In this document: in pieces, positions 24,315 through 33,433 of the stretch
How the letters are laid out: the number at the start of each line of letters is the position of its first letter
Position numbering within the stretch: position 1 is the first letter of the stretch
DNA from: Paenibacillus luteus
GTDB lineage: Bacteria; Bacillota; Bacilli; Paenibacillales; Paenibacillaceae
NCBI RefSeq assembly: GCF_006542765.1
Contig: NZ_SKCD01000022.1
Coordinates: 62,001 to 126,000, forward strand
Length of the DNA stretch: 64,000 nucleotides
Direction of reading: 5' to 3'
Position numbers and translations under genes: made by a program
The notes under the pieces: model-generated
Seen by the model: only the letters and a program-made list of their open reading frames with translations
The model's database searches: none
Told to the model about the DNA's origin: nothing

Positions 24315-25976
24315 TTATTTCATTTTGTTCAGGTTCGCATCGTATGCGCTTTGCAAAATTTTCAAGTAATCGCTCAGCTTCAAGCCGCCGAAGCCTTGCA
24401 CATAGCTGTCCCAATCCTTCTGGATATCTTTATGCCCCGTAATGAATTGCAGCATGTTCGAACGAACGTAATCCTCCACTGTCGCTTTGTATTGGGCGGC
24501 TTTCTCCCCATCCTCCGCGCTGATGAAAATATCCGTCGGGAACATTTCATCCTCTTTCGGCTCGAACCCTTCATACTTATTCGTCTCCGTGACCAAGCGC
24601 AGCTCGTAGCCTTCCGGCGACAGCATATCTTGGGATACGGCTTCCGATTCGAAGCGGTCCCGCGGACGGAAGTCCGGACCCGCTTGGTCCCAGCCATCCG
24701 TATGGATGGTTTCGCTGCGGTAGGACGGGTCCACTTGGTAGCTGGCTGGCTTGCCGTTCACGTTAAGCTGATCGGCGCTTGCCTTGCTCCAGGAATGCCC
24801 TTCCACCGAGAATACCTGTCCTCTTGTTCCTTCTTCTGTCCACAGATAGTCCAACATCTTAATCGCTGCGATTTGCTGTTCTTCACTAGCTTTATCTGTG
24901 ATGACAAAACGGCCTTGGTTGCCGACCGATTTGTAATAGCCGGATAATTGAACGCCATTCGGGCCTTTAAGCGGCGGAACGGCTACATAATACTGATTGC
25001 GCTCATCGGTTGCGGCTACTGCCATCTGTACGTGGCCAATCGCAAAGGAGCCGAGTATCGTTTCGCCTACATTGTTGCCAAGCTGCTGCAAGCCCTCTTG
25101 ATTTTGCGTAAATGCCTGCGGGTCGATCAAGCCCTCTTTGTAAAGCGAAGCCAGATAGGCTAGTCCATCCTTCCATTCCGGCTGATTAGCCGAAAGCTGC
25201 ACTTGACCGTCCTTCACTCGGATATAGGAGAAGGATTGACCATCCCCGTTGTTGTAAATGAACGGATTCATCAGGAATCCTGTAATGTCACCGTGCCAAG
25301 TGTACAATGCGCCGCTTAGCGGCACTTCATCCGCAATGCCATTGCCGTTCGGATCCTTCGTTTTGAATGCGCGCAGCACTTCGGCATATTCCTCCGTCGT
25401 TGTCGGCATATCCAAGCCTAGCTTGTCGAGCCACTTTTGGTTGATCCACAGCTTCTGCGCATACCAGCAGTGATAGCACTCATTCACCTGAGGCATGCCG
25501 TAAATATTGCCGTCAGAGGAAGTAATCGCGGTTTTCAAATCCGGACGCTCTTCGAAGATTTTTTTAATATTCGGCGCGTATTGCTCAATAAGATCGTTGA
25601 GCGGCAGGAATACGCCCTGCTTGCCGAACTTCATTTGTTCCGCTGGCGTAAAGTTGCCGCTTAGAAAAATTTCTGGGTAATCGCCGCTTGCCATAAGCAC
25701 GTTGCGCTTGTCGTTATTATCGTTCGGAGGGCCGACCGTGAACGACAATTTGACGTTCGTTTTCTCTTCAACCAGCTTCGTGAACGGATTGTCTAGGCTA
25801 GCAAGGTTAGGCGATTGATTAATGAATGCAGACAGTTTGACCGGCGTTTGCGATTCGCCGCCGTTAACGGCCCCGTTCGTACTTGAACCTGCAGAATTAT
25901 TGTTATTCGAGCAAGCGCTCACAAGCAGCGTTGCGGCAAGCACGATTCCAGCTACCATTTTCCAAGATTTTTTCAT
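24315..25976 (-). CDS. Extracellular sugar-binding lipoprotein (LplA-like)
   Basis: Substrate-binding lipoprotein of a CUT1-type ABC importer, 553 residues. The signal peptide ends in the lipobox LLVSACSNN with the acylated Cys near residue 22. Family features are PVKLSAFINQSPN, the TEEYAEVLRAFKTKDPNGNG calcium-type loop near 200 and YPEIFLSGN. ATG 25974-25976 is used because GGGGTG precedes it; a GTG three codons upstream is less likely. Third gene after LplB and YtcP permeases. With GH43 directly downstream, xylo- or arabino-oligosaccharides are plausible ligands. Confidence 0.92.
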   Translation of the reverse strand: MKKSWKMVAGIVLAATLLVSACSNNNNSAGSSTNGAVNGGESQTPVKLSAFINQSPNLASLDNPFTKLVEEKTNVKLSFTVGPPNDNNDKRNVLMASGDYPEIFLSGNFTPAEQMKFGKQGVFLPLNDLIEQYAPNIKKIFEERPDLKTAITSSDGNIYGMPQVNECYHCWYAQKLWINQKWLDKLGLDMPTTTEEYAEVLRAFKTKDPNGNGIADEVPLSGALYTWHGDITGFLMNPFIYNNGDGQSFSYIRVKDGQVQLSANQPEWKDGLAYLASLYKEGLIDPQAFTQNQEGLQQLGNNVGETILGSFAIGHVQMAVAATDERNQYYVAVPPLKGPNGVQLSGYYKSVGNQGRFVITDKASEEQQIAAIKMLDYLWTEEGTRGQVFSVEGHSWSKASADQLNVNGKPASYQVDPSYRSETIHTDGWDQAGPDFRPRDRFESEAVSQDMLSPEGYELRLVTETNKYEGFEPKEDEMFPTDIFISAEDGEKAAQYKATVEDYVRSNMLQFITGHKDIQKDWDSYVQGFGGLKLSDYLKILQSAYDANLNKMK

Positions 25977-26045
25977 GTCAGACACCCCTTCAGATTCGTT
26001 ATGGATAATTCCCTATTGCTACTCTCCACCAATGATCTGTTTAGA

Positions 26046-26945
26046 TTAACCTTTCAGAGAACCGATCATGACCCCCTTTACAAAATGCTTCTGAACAAAT
26101 GGATATATGATGAGGACAGGCAAACTCGAAACGACGATGAGCGAAAACTTCAGCAAATCCTTCATTCCTTGTCTGGCTTCCATTGTTCGTACGTCTACCA
26201 TCATCGAATTGTCGACGGAATTCTGAATCAAAATCTCTCGCAAAATGAGTTGAAGCGGATAGAGATTGACGTTTTTCAGAAAAATTAGCGCATCGAAGTA
26301 CGCATTCCATGCGGTAACCGCATACATAAGCGCCAATACGGCTACGACCGGTTTGGAAAGCGGCAGAACTATCGACCAAAGGAACCGAAGATCGCTGCAG
26401 CCGTCCATTTCAGCCGCTTCGTTCAATTCATCCGGGATCGACTCTTGAAAGAAGGTTTTGGCAATGAAGACCTGCCAGACCGCTATGGCCTGAGGCAGCA
26501 GCAGCGCCCAGCGCGTATCGATCATCCCAAGGCTTTTTACCGTCAAATAATAAGGAATCAGGCCGCCGCTAAAAATCATGGTTACGATAATCAGATACAT
26601 AATCGTCGATCGCCCATAGAAGGTTTTCTTCGATAGCGGATAAGCTAACGCAAAAGTAAGGAAGACACTTATCAACGTGCCAACACACATATAGAAGATG
26701 GAGTTGGAATAGCCTGACCAAATCCGCGGATTGCTAAGAACGGCCGTATAGCCTTTCAGCGAGAGCTCGACCGGGAACAGCCACACTCGTCCGGATACAA
26801 CCGCCTGCGGCGAGCTCAAGGAAGAGCTCACGATGTAGATTAGCGGATAAAGCACCGCCGCCAATATGATTATCAGCACGATGTAAATGAAGGTGAGCAA
26901 TACCTTGTCCGACAACGGCTCCTTAATCGCATTCGATTTTGCCAT
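26046..26945 (-). CDS. ABC transporter permease, YtcP/MalG type
   Basis: Inner-membrane permease of 299 residues with six predicted helices, starting at ILAAVLYPLIYIVSSSLSS and ending with the hallmark FVKGVMIGSLKG. The EAA loop that contacts the ATPase is in IPDELNEAAEMDGC near 190. The start at ATG 26943-26945, three bases after the LplB stop codon, is chosen over a longer frame that runs into the LplB gene. No ATPase gene lies nearby; such systems use the shared MsmX-type ATPase. Confidence 0.92.
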   Translation of the reverse strand: MAKSNAIKEPLSDKVLLTFIYIVLIIILAAVLYPLIYIVSSSLSSPQAVVSGRVWLFPVELSLKGYTAVLSNPRIWSGYSNSIFYMCVGTLISVFLTFALAYPLSKKTFYGRSTIMYLIIVTMIFSGGLIPYYLTVKSLGMIDTRWALLLPQAIAVWQVFIAKTFFQESIPDELNEAAEMDGCSDLRFLWSIVLPLSKPVVAVLALMYAVTAWNAYFDALIFLKNVNLYPLQLILREILIQNSVDNSMMVDVRTMEARQGMKDLLKFSLIVVSSLPVLIIYPFVQKHFVKGVMIGSLKG

Positions 26946-26946
26946 G

Positions 26947-27918
26947 TTAGAACAACCCCGATCCTGTAGCGCGTCTTGCCCCGAAGTTGGCAAGCAGTAT
27001 TAATAGCAAGTTAATCAACGAATTAAACAAACCGACGGCGGCGGAGAAGCTGTAATTCGCTTGCACCAGACCAACCTTATAGACATAGGTAGAAATGATT
27101 TCCGAGGCGCTGGTGTTCAGCGGATTTTGCAGCAGATACACCTTCTCGAAGCCGATATTGAGCAGCTGCCCCATATTCAGCACCAGCAGCAGCACCATAA
27201 TTGGCATAATGCTTGGCAGGTCGATATGGATGATTTTCTGCAGCCGGCTCGCGCCGTCAAGCTTGGATGCCTCATACAGCTGCGGATTGACGCCAGCCAG
27301 GGCGGCGATATAAATGATGGCGCTGTACCCCATGTATTGCCATACATCCGATAACACGAAGATCGTTTTGAACATGGAGGGCTCCCCGATAAAATTAACG
27401 GAATCAAACCCAAGCGCAGTCCGAATATGATCGATCACGCCGATTCGCGGTGCCAGAAACAGCAGGATCATCGAAACCATGACGACGGTAGAAATAAAGT
27501 ATGGCGCATAGGTCACCATTTGAACGGTTCTTTTGAACATGCCGTTCCTTAGCTCATTAATCATGAGTGCGAGTATAATTGGAGCGGGAAACCCGACTGC
27601 AAGCGTATACAAGCTTAGAAACAATGTGTTCTTAATGAGGAGCCAAAAATTAGGGTGGTTGAAAAAAGCTTCAAAATGCTTAAACCCCACCCAAGGGCTG
27701 CCCCAAATGCCTGCCTTCGCGCTCAAATCCTTAAATGCGATCTGCACGCCTAGAATCGGAACGTATTTAAATAAAATAAAATAGAGCAGCGGCAGCAGAA
27801 TTAGCAGATACAACTGCCAATGACGGCGCATCTTTCTGGCTACCTCGCTTCGAGCTGTGCGCCGAAGCGGCTCCGCCGGCATGCCGGCTGCGGCAGATAT
27901 AGGGGTCATATTGGACAC
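26947..27918 (-). CDS. ABC transporter permease, LplB type
   Basis: Inner-membrane permease of about 323 residues with six helices (YLLILLPLLYFILFKYVPIL first), forming a heterodimer with the YtcP-like protein. The EAA loop is LYEASKLDGASRLQK near 215. A GTG start at 27916-27918 has AAGGAGG nine bases upstream; ATG three codons later is the alternative. First gene of the long operon that continues to 15425, with a promoter at 27962-27991 just after the terminator of the AraC sensor gene. Confidence 0.92.
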   Translation of the reverse strand: MSNMTPISAAAGMPAEPLRRTARSEVARKMRRHWQLYLLILLPLLYFILFKYVPILGVQIAFKDLSAKAGIWGSPWVGFKHFEAFFNHPNFWLLIKNTLFLSLYTLAVGFPAPIILALMINELRNGMFKRTVQMVTYAPYFISTVVMVSMILLFLAPRIGVIDHIRTALGFDSVNFIGEPSMFKTIFVLSDVWQYMGYSAIIYIAALAGVNPQLYEASKLDGASRLQKIIHIDLPSIMPIMVLLLVLNMGQLLNIGFEKVYLLQNPLNTSASEIISTYVYKVGLVQANYSFSAAVGLFNSLINLLLILLANFGARRATGSGLF

Positions 27919-27961
27919 CTTGCAACGCCTCCTTGTGACTATGGATTGTTTTGTTGGGGCA

Positions 27962-27991
27962 ACTATACCCCACAACCGAATCACCCGGCAA
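27962..27991 (-). promoter_or_regulatory. Probable promoter of the long glycoside operon
   Basis: On the minus strand TTGCCG and TATAGT are separated by 18 bases, between the AraC terminator and the LplB start. The regulator encoded at 28.1-30.3 kb probably acts here. Confidence 0.55.
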
Positions 27992-28014
27992 TTGACAAGA
28001 ATCCGGCGGTATAC

Positions 28015-28049
28015 AAAAATCGGACCGCGCCATTACGGCGCGATCCGAC
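28015..28049 (-). terminator. Terminator of the AraC sensor gene
   Basis: On the minus strand TCGGATCGCGCC pairs with GGCGCGGTCCGA across a five-base loop (one G-T pair), followed by TTTTTG. It separates the regulator from the transporter operon. Confidence 0.85.
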
Positions 28050-28073
28050 TGCTGGATTAACCATTTTCCTTGA

Positions 28074-30308
28074 TTAACCGAGCTTTTCCTTGCGGTAATC
28101 GCCGGGAGGCATGCCAACGACGCGCTTAAAGACGCGGTTGAAGGATACCGGATTCAAATACCCGACCGCTCGCCCAATTTCCTGTACGCTCAAATCCTTC
28201 TCCTGCAGCAGCTGCTTCGCGAGCTCTACTCTTCGGTGAATCAGAAAATCGATAAATTTGATATCGAATTGTTCTTTAAATAACGAGCTTACATTTTTCG
28301 AAGGAATATCGAATTGCTGGCTGAGATGGATAAGCGATAAATCCGGATTGGAAACATTCTCGTCGATATACTGCTTCATCTTAACGGCAATTTCGGCGCC
28401 GCCGCCTTTGCCCGTTTTTTGCTCAAGGGCATATTCCAGCTTCTCCATCACGCCCAGAATTTCTTCCTGCACATCCTCCAGCGTCTCGAATTGATCGATA
28501 ACGTCCTTCATGATCGCTTTGTTCGTCTCGATCATCTCATCGTTAAGAATGGTGCCCTGCACATGCTCAAATAAATAAAAAACAAAATAATTGAGCAAAT
28601 TAACCATATCCTCGCGCTTGAGCTTATTTTGCCTGAACTGCTCGAACAACGAACCGTACTTGAGGCGCCACTCCGGCTCCATTAACCGGAATGCGTAAAT
28701 CAGGCTGCGAATCTGCTCCAGCTGGTTGTATAGCTCGAAGGTGGCTCCCGTTTCGGTATCCCAGTAGCCAATCGTCCGATTGTTGCCGAATACCAGCCTG
28801 AAGTTGACAGCCTCCATCGCTTTTTTGTAAGAGGTCTTGAGCTGCGCCACGGAATCCGTCATTTGCCCGATACCTATCGTGACCGTAAAAGGCAGATTGG
28901 ACCTGATCCATTGATGCGCGCTCTCGGACAGCTTAAGGAGATTGTCCATTAACAGCTCCGCATGCTCCTCCTGCACATAGACGAAGCCGCACATTTCCTT
29001 ATCGTTCATCCATTCGCTCCAGCTCGACAAGCTATATTTCTGAATCAGCTCCATGTACATATTTTGGATGATGAACCGAAACAAAATCATATCCTGCTCC
29101 CTGTAGCGTGATAAAACATCGGAATATTTATCGATAGAAATGACGATAACGACTGCCTTACTGAAGCTGCCTGCAAAGCCGTGCCGCTCCATCTCCGTAT
29201 CCCATTCCGCAGCGGCAAGCGATCTTGAGCCGCTCATCACCTCAAGGAAAATTGATTTTTTGCGGTAGCCGCTATTCAAGTCGGATTGGGATTTGAACAA
29301 ATTAAAGCGCTGGACAAGCGAGTCTACCGTCGATTCGATATAATGAAACTCATTTCGTTCTGCCTCGCTTTGCTCACCCGATGCTTGCGAGATTTTATCC
29401 AGCTTGGAAATCAGCGCGCGCAGCGGCCGATAATTTCTATGCGTCATATAAACAATCGAGAGCAGCCCCAATATCGCAACGATTACGGCCAGCATGATCC
29501 ATACATTCGAGAAGGTTTGCAGGATCGTAAAGCCGCTGCCTTTCTCCAGTCCGCTCTCGTAAGTCCAGCCCGTATAATCGGACACGACGGTAGAAATCGC
29601 CCTTCGGCTCGCTGCCTCCACTTTTTCCGTAGCGAAGATCGGCTCATGATCCTTGCCGGTTATCGTAACGTAGCTGGTCGTTTGATCCATTTTTTGCGAG
29701 ACCAGCCCTTCAAGCGAGCTTGTCCTGACATTGATGATCATCAAGCCGCTCTCGCCGCGGCTTGTCAAATATTTGCGTGCAAGCGATACGACCGGCTCCT
29801 CTCGCGAGGCTTGAAACTCCTTAAACCTTCGTTCATTCGTCCAGTGGTACGAGTAGTTATCCCGCTGCAGTTCTTCGATGAACGCCCGATCTGAGAACTG
29901 CTCCATTGGCGAAACCGTGTTTGAGCTCAGTACATAGCCGTCCCGCTCCCGAACTAAATAAATCGAATGAATGCTTTGGTAAAGCTGTCTCATATTATTG
30001 AATTCCTTGGTCATCTGAAACGTAAAAAAAACGGACGGCGGCCCCTCCTGGTCAAAATAATCGAGCATATTGAATTCGGAGGAATTGCTGCTCCGCGTCT
30101 GAATGGTTACCATCATATGGTCAATCGACTGCAGCGGCTGTTCTACACTCTGGACGATTTGATTGTTCACGCTGGCGTAAATATGGGCGGTATCCTGCTG
30201 GGCGCGCTCCGTCAGCATTTGAAAAAAGATAAAAAATAAAAAGGAAATCATTAAGAAAAATACGGGCATATAAGAGAAGAGCAGGCGGTAGTACCACGTT
30301 TTGCTCAT
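28074..30308 (-). CDS. Membrane-anchored AraC-family regulator with extracellular sensor
   Basis: One-component regulator of about 744 residues that joins an outside sensor with DNA binding. A first helix (LLFSYMPVFFLMISFLFFIFF) near 10-30, a Cache-like extracellular domain to about 275, a second helix (WIMLAVIVAILGLLSIVYM) near 282, a GGDEF-degenerate-like middle part, and two helix-turn-helix motifs at the C-terminus (LSLIHLSQQFDIPSKNVSSL; VQEIGRAVGYLNPVSFNRVF). ATG 30306-30308 follows GGGG by nine bases. A near-perfect cre site lies 41 bases upstream. It precedes the LplB-YtcP-binding protein operon on the same strand and most likely activates it on sensing the transported sugar. Confidence 0.92.
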   Translation of the reverse strand: MSKTWYYRLLFSYMPVFFLMISFLFFIFFQMLTERAQQDTAHIYASVNNQIVQSVEQPLQSIDHMMVTIQTRSSNSSEFNMLDYFDQEGPPSVFFTFQMTKEFNNMRQLYQSIHSIYLVRERDGYVLSSNTVSPMEQFSDRAFIEELQRDNYSYHWTNERRFKEFQASREEPVVSLARKYLTSRGESGLMIINVRTSSLEGLVSQKMDQTTSYVTITGKDHEPIFATEKVEAASRRAISTVVSDYTGWTYESGLEKGSGFTILQTFSNVWIMLAVIVAILGLLSIVYMTHRNYRPLRALISKLDKISQASGEQSEAERNEFHYIESTVDSLVQRFNLFKSQSDLNSGYRKKSIFLEVMSGSRSLAAAEWDTEMERHGFAGSFSKAVVIVISIDKYSDVLSRYREQDMILFRFIIQNMYMELIQKYSLSSWSEWMNDKEMCGFVYVQEEHAELLMDNLLKLSESAHQWIRSNLPFTVTIGIGQMTDSVAQLKTSYKKAMEAVNFRLVFGNNRTIGYWDTETGATFELYNQLEQIRSLIYAFRLMEPEWRLKYGSLFEQFRQNKLKREDMVNLLNYFVFYLFEHVQGTILNDEMIETNKAIMKDVIDQFETLEDVQEEILGVMEKLEYALEQKTGKGGGAEIAVKMKQYIDENVSNPDLSLIHLSQQFDIPSKNVSSLFKEQFDIKFIDFLIHRRVELAKQLLQEKDLSVQEIGRAVGYLNPVSFNRVFKRVVGMPPGDYRKEKLG

Positions 30309-30348
30309 TATTTTCATCCCCATTTCACAAGATGCTGCTCCATATATC

Positions 30349-30362
30349 TGTAAGCGCTTACG
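30349..30362. promoter_or_regulatory. Putative CcpA (cre) site before the AraC sensor gene
   Basis: TGTAAGCGCTTACG contains the perfect palindrome GTAAGCGCTTAC and fits the cre consensus TGNAANCGNWNNCW except for the last base. A LacI-family operator is the alternative reading. Confidence 0.65.
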
Positions 30363-30512
30363 AAAATCGACGAGTTTCGTGTTCCTATTCTAACAATTTA
30401 GAGCGGTGGATGACAATGGAAATTGCGACCTCGCTTGGGCCATCTTGCAATAGCCTGAAGCTTGCCGCTTTTTCCTGCGTTCTAAACTGAGCTAACCGGG
30501 GCCTTGCGCTGT

Positions 30513-31262
30513 TTAAACCAACGAATATTTCTCGCGCAAATCTTCACGAAGCGTAACGGCCGAATCCTCACGGATATAATGGCATACGTAAGAGCGGCGC
30601 CAGCGATCTGTGCTTCGGTTGCGGTTGGAGGAATGAATCAGCAGCTCATGGAAAAACAAAATATCGCCTTTCTCCATAATAACCGGAATTTGCTGCGTCA
30701 AATCCACGCCCTCGGTCTCATCCGTCCACTCTTCATGCTCCTCGAGATTTTTAACCTTGCCATGCGGTAGCAGCCCAAGCTTATGCGTGCCCGGAATGAC
30801 CCATAAACAGCCATTTTGCTCATCCACCTTGTCTTCCGTTGCAATCCATGCAGCCACCATCGTCATCGGATCATTTTTAATATAATAATAATCCTGATGC
30901 GCAGCCTGGCCATGCGAGCCGGGTTCCTTATAGAAAAACATGCTTTGCACGCATACCGCTTCCCGCTCCATCAGCTGGGCCAATGTGCCTCGTACGATTG
31001 GAAGCTTCATCATTTGCCTCGAAAAGCTGTCATGCTGGTGCGGATTGAACAATCTTGTCGAGAAACGCGCCTTCTCCGAGGTGCGTGCCCATTCGGGCAT
31101 CTCGCTTAGCGGTGCTGAGCGAATCTCAAAGATGTGTCTGTTAAAAGCATCAATTAAATCGGAGCTGCACCCTTGTTTGATAATAATAAATCCATCCCGC
31201 TTATACTGCTCAAGCTGAGCGTCCGTAAGCGGCTTTAATCGTTTGGATTCCTTTTCTAGCAT
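30513..31262 (-). CDS. Phytanoyl-CoA dioxygenase (PhyH) family protein
   Basis: Fe(II)/2-oxoglutarate-dependent oxygenase of 249 residues. The iron ligands are His and Asp in AAHQDYYYI near 125-127 and the distal His in ELLIHSSNRN near 212; Arg in STDRWRRSYVCHYI should bind 2-oxoglutarate. GGAGAGGGGAT precedes ATG 31262. It stands alone between the AraC sensor gene and the iol operon, all read on the minus strand. Substrates of bacterial relatives include hydroxylated or methylated small molecules; a role in removing methyl groups or hydroxylating a plant compound here is only a guess. Confidence 0.9.
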   Translation of the reverse strand: MLEKESKRLKPLTDAQLEQYKRDGFIIIKQGCSSDLIDAFNRHIFEIRSAPLSEMPEWARTSEKARFSTRLFNPHQHDSFSRQMMKLPIVRGTLAQLMEREAVCVQSMFFYKEPGSHGQAAHQDYYYIKNDPMTMVAAWIATEDKVDEQNGCLWVIPGTHKLGLLPHGKVKNLEEHEEWTDETEGVDLTQQIPVIMEKGDILFFHELLIHSSNRNRSTDRWRRSYVCHYIREDSAVTLREDLREKYSLV

Positions 31263-31421
31263 CGTACAGATCCCCTCTCCATGATCAGTGATTGTTATCG
31301 CTGGCCCCCGTTCAGCTATACCTGTATCTTACTATCGCGGGTGACGCGCGGCAATGGACCTGATTAACGAAAATGTATCTGTAATTGATACTGGGCATGA
31401 TACCAGATATCCTCTTTATAA

Positions 31422-31455
31422 GCTATCAAACTTGTAAAGAGCTTATATTTCAATG
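31422..31455. repeat. Diverged relative of the dispersed stem-loop family
   Basis: CTCTTTATAAGC, then ACTTGTAAAGAGCTT and TTTCAAT repeat the right half of the stem-loop at 56272-56325 (ACTTGTAAGAAGCTTCTGTTTCAAT). It lies between PhyH and iolB. Confidence 0.4.
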
Positions 31456-31456
31456 A

Positions 31457-31487
31457 AAGGCGGGAGCGTTTGCCCGCTCTCCGCCTT
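31457..31487 (-). terminator. Probable terminator of the iol operon
   Basis: AAGGCGG and AGCG pair with CGCT and CCGCCTT with a small bulge. The minus-strand flank is only moderately T-rich (TTTCATT), so termination may be partial. It begins about 75 bases after the iolB stop. Confidence 0.55.
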
Positions 31488-31562
31488 CCTGTAGTTAACG
31501 CTATGACTGCATGATGGTGCTTTATGGCCGATTGCCTATCGACAACCAAAGCTGCTCGGGCA

Positions 31563-32381
31563 TTAGGCCCGGTCGCTCGGCTTCGTCATAATCCATGCAT
31601 GAACCTCGTCATTCACGAATTTCCAAGCCCGCGTCGGGCCTGCCATGACGTTTAAGTAATAAACCTCGTAGCCCGGAGGCGCTGCTACCGGATGGTAGCC
31701 TTCCGGCACAAGCACCGTTTCACCATTCTTGATGATCAGCGTCTCATCGAGAGAACGGCTGTCCGTATAGACCCGCTGAACAGCGAAGCCTTGCTCCGGC
31801 TGGATTTTGTAATAATACGTTTCTTCTAGCAGCGACTCCTGAGGCATATTGTCCTGATCATGCTTATGCGGCGGATAGCTGGACCAGTGGCCCTCCGGCG
31901 TAATCACCTCAACGACAAGCAGGCTGTCCGCCGGCTCGCTCTCGGGCAGAATATTGTAAATTTGACGCTCCAGATTGCCATATCCACGCAGCTCTGAAGC
32001 AGCTGCCGAAGGCGCGATAAGCCGGGCTTTGAAATTCCCTTTGCCTGGTGCGCTGCAAATAGCAAGCTCTAAAGCCGTTGTCGCCGTAACCTCGAAGTGA
32101 TCAGCATTCGGAACGTAGATAGCGTAAGGCGGCTTCTTCTCGAACACGCTCATCCGCTCGCCCACACTTGTCCAGCTCTCCTCCTGTGTCGACACATCAG
32201 CAAGGCCGGACAGCAGAACGAGACAATATTCAAGGCCATCGGTACTGCGCTTCAACGTTTGTCCAGCTTCCAGCTTCGCTACCTCGAACCCGACATATTC
32301 CCAGCCGGCTGATTCGGGCGATACCGCTAGCACAATGCCTTCTTCGTTCGGGGTTGTTGGCTTGACGATTAGCTTAGACAT
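31563..32381 (-). CDS. iolB: 5-deoxy-glucuronate isomerase IolB
   Basis: Converts 5-deoxy-D-glucuronate to 2-deoxy-5-keto-D-gluconate, the step after IolD ring opening. Double cupin of 272 residues. The metal site is visible in the second cupin: SYPPHKHDQDN (two His near 172-174), SLLEETYYYK (Glu near 186) and GYHPV (His near 230). Ends with the family stretch YYLNVMAGPTRAWKF. Last gene of the iol operon; it overlaps the iolG stop by eight bases, indicating coupled translation. Confidence 0.96.
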   Translation of the reverse strand: MSKLIVKPTTPNEEGIVLAVSPESAGWEYVGFEVAKLEAGQTLKRSTDGLEYCLVLLSGLADVSTQEESWTSVGERMSVFEKKPPYAIYVPNADHFEVTATTALELAICSAPGKGNFKARLIAPSAAASELRGYGNLERQIYNILPESEPADSLLVVEVITPEGHWSSYPPHKHDQDNMPQESLLEETYYYKIQPEQGFAVQRVYTDSRSLDETLIIKNGETVLVPEGYHPVAAPPGYEVYYLNVMAGPTRAWKFVNDEVHAWIMTKPSDRA

Positions 32382-33429
32382 GGCTACCCGCCCCTTCTGC
32401 TTCTTGCTTCAACTGAACCGCTTCACTAATTTGAACGGGGCGCCCGAGCTGATAGGAAAGCTTGGCGGCCAACGCGATCGTTTCTGCCTTCACGCCATCC
32501 TCGCCAGTGACCGGTAGCGGCTGTCCGTTGCTGAGACAATCTACGAATTGTCTAGTTTCATCGATATAAGCCTCGTTGTAGCGCTCCAAGAAGAAATGCA
32601 GCGGTTTGTCACGCGTCACGCCTTCAGCCGAGCTTACCTCTGCCGTGTTCGGGTGATCATTGCTGACTGCAACGCTGCCTTTGGAGCCAAAAACTTCAAC
32701 GCGCTGGTCGTAACCGTAAGCCGCCTGGCGGCTGTTGTCAATGACGCCAAGCGCGCCGTTGGCAAAACGAAGGGTGACGATGGCTGTATCCACGTCGCCA
32801 TATTTACCGAAGACCGGATCGATCAGAACGCCGCCCTGCGCGTAAACCTCTGTCACTTCGCTGCCAGTCAGGAAACGTGCCATGTCGAAATCATGGATCA
32901 TCATATCCATAAAGATGCCGCCGGAAACTTTAATGTACTCTTCATGCGGAGGATTCGGATCGCGTGAAGTAATTTTCACGATATGCGGCGTGCCTACTGA
33001 ACCGATCAGCACATGCTCGCGTACACGCTTGAAGTTATGGTCAAAACGGCGGTTAAAGCCGATTTGCAGCTTGATGCCGGCTGCTTCCGCAGCCGCTACG
33101 GCTTCCTCGGTCCGTTTAATGTCCATGCTAAGCGGCTTCTCGCAGAATACATGCTTGCCCGCCTGCGCTGCCTGCTTGATCAACGGAACATGCGTATCGG
33201 TCGATGAGCAGATGAAGATCGCGTCAATGGCTGGATCATTTATAATTTCAGAGCTGTCCTTCGTCACCCTCGAAATGCCGCGTTCAGCGGCCCATGCGCT
33301 AAGCTCCGGACCTGCAAACAGATCGCTCACCGCTGTAATTTGTACTTGAGGCAGACGAAGCAGATTGTCGGCGTGAATTTTGCCAATGCGCCCCGCTCCG
33401 ATAATGCCAATCGTAATTTTCTTTGTCAT
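32374..33429 (-). CDS. iolG: myo-Inositol 2-dehydrogenase IolG
   Basis: First step of inositol catabolism: NAD-dependent oxidation of myo-inositol to scyllo-inosose. Gfo/Idh/MocA fold of 351 residues with Rossmann motif GIIGAGRIGKIHADN, the CEKPLSMD motif near 95-102 (catalytic Lys), and GGIFMDMMIHDFDMARF near 170-186 carrying the catalytic Asp and His. Its place between iolJ and iolB fixes the assignment to inositol rather than to another polyol, although such enzymes often accept D-chiro-inositol or glucose as well. Confidence 0.95.
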   Translation of the reverse strand: MTKKITIGIIGAGRIGKIHADNLLRLPQVQITAVSDLFAGPELSAWAAERGISRVTKDSSEIINDPAIDAIFICSSTDTHVPLIKQAAQAGKHVFCEKPLSMDIKRTEEAVAAAEAAGIKLQIGFNRRFDHNFKRVREHVLIGSVGTPHIVKITSRDPNPPHEEYIKVSGGIFMDMMIHDFDMARFLTGSEVTEVYAQGGVLIDPVFGKYGDVDTAIVTLRFANGALGVIDNSRQAAYGYDQRVEVFGSKGSVAVSNDHPNTAEVSSAEGVTRDKPLHFFLERYNEAYIDETRQFVDCLSNGQPLPVTGEDGVKAETIALAAKLSYQLGRPVQISEAVQLKQEAEGAGSHV

Positions 33430-33433
33430 ATCC

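Noticed and set aside
31364..31549. Minus-strand 61-codon frame
   Set aside because: It runs through the iol terminator and a repeat hairpin and has no ribosome site.
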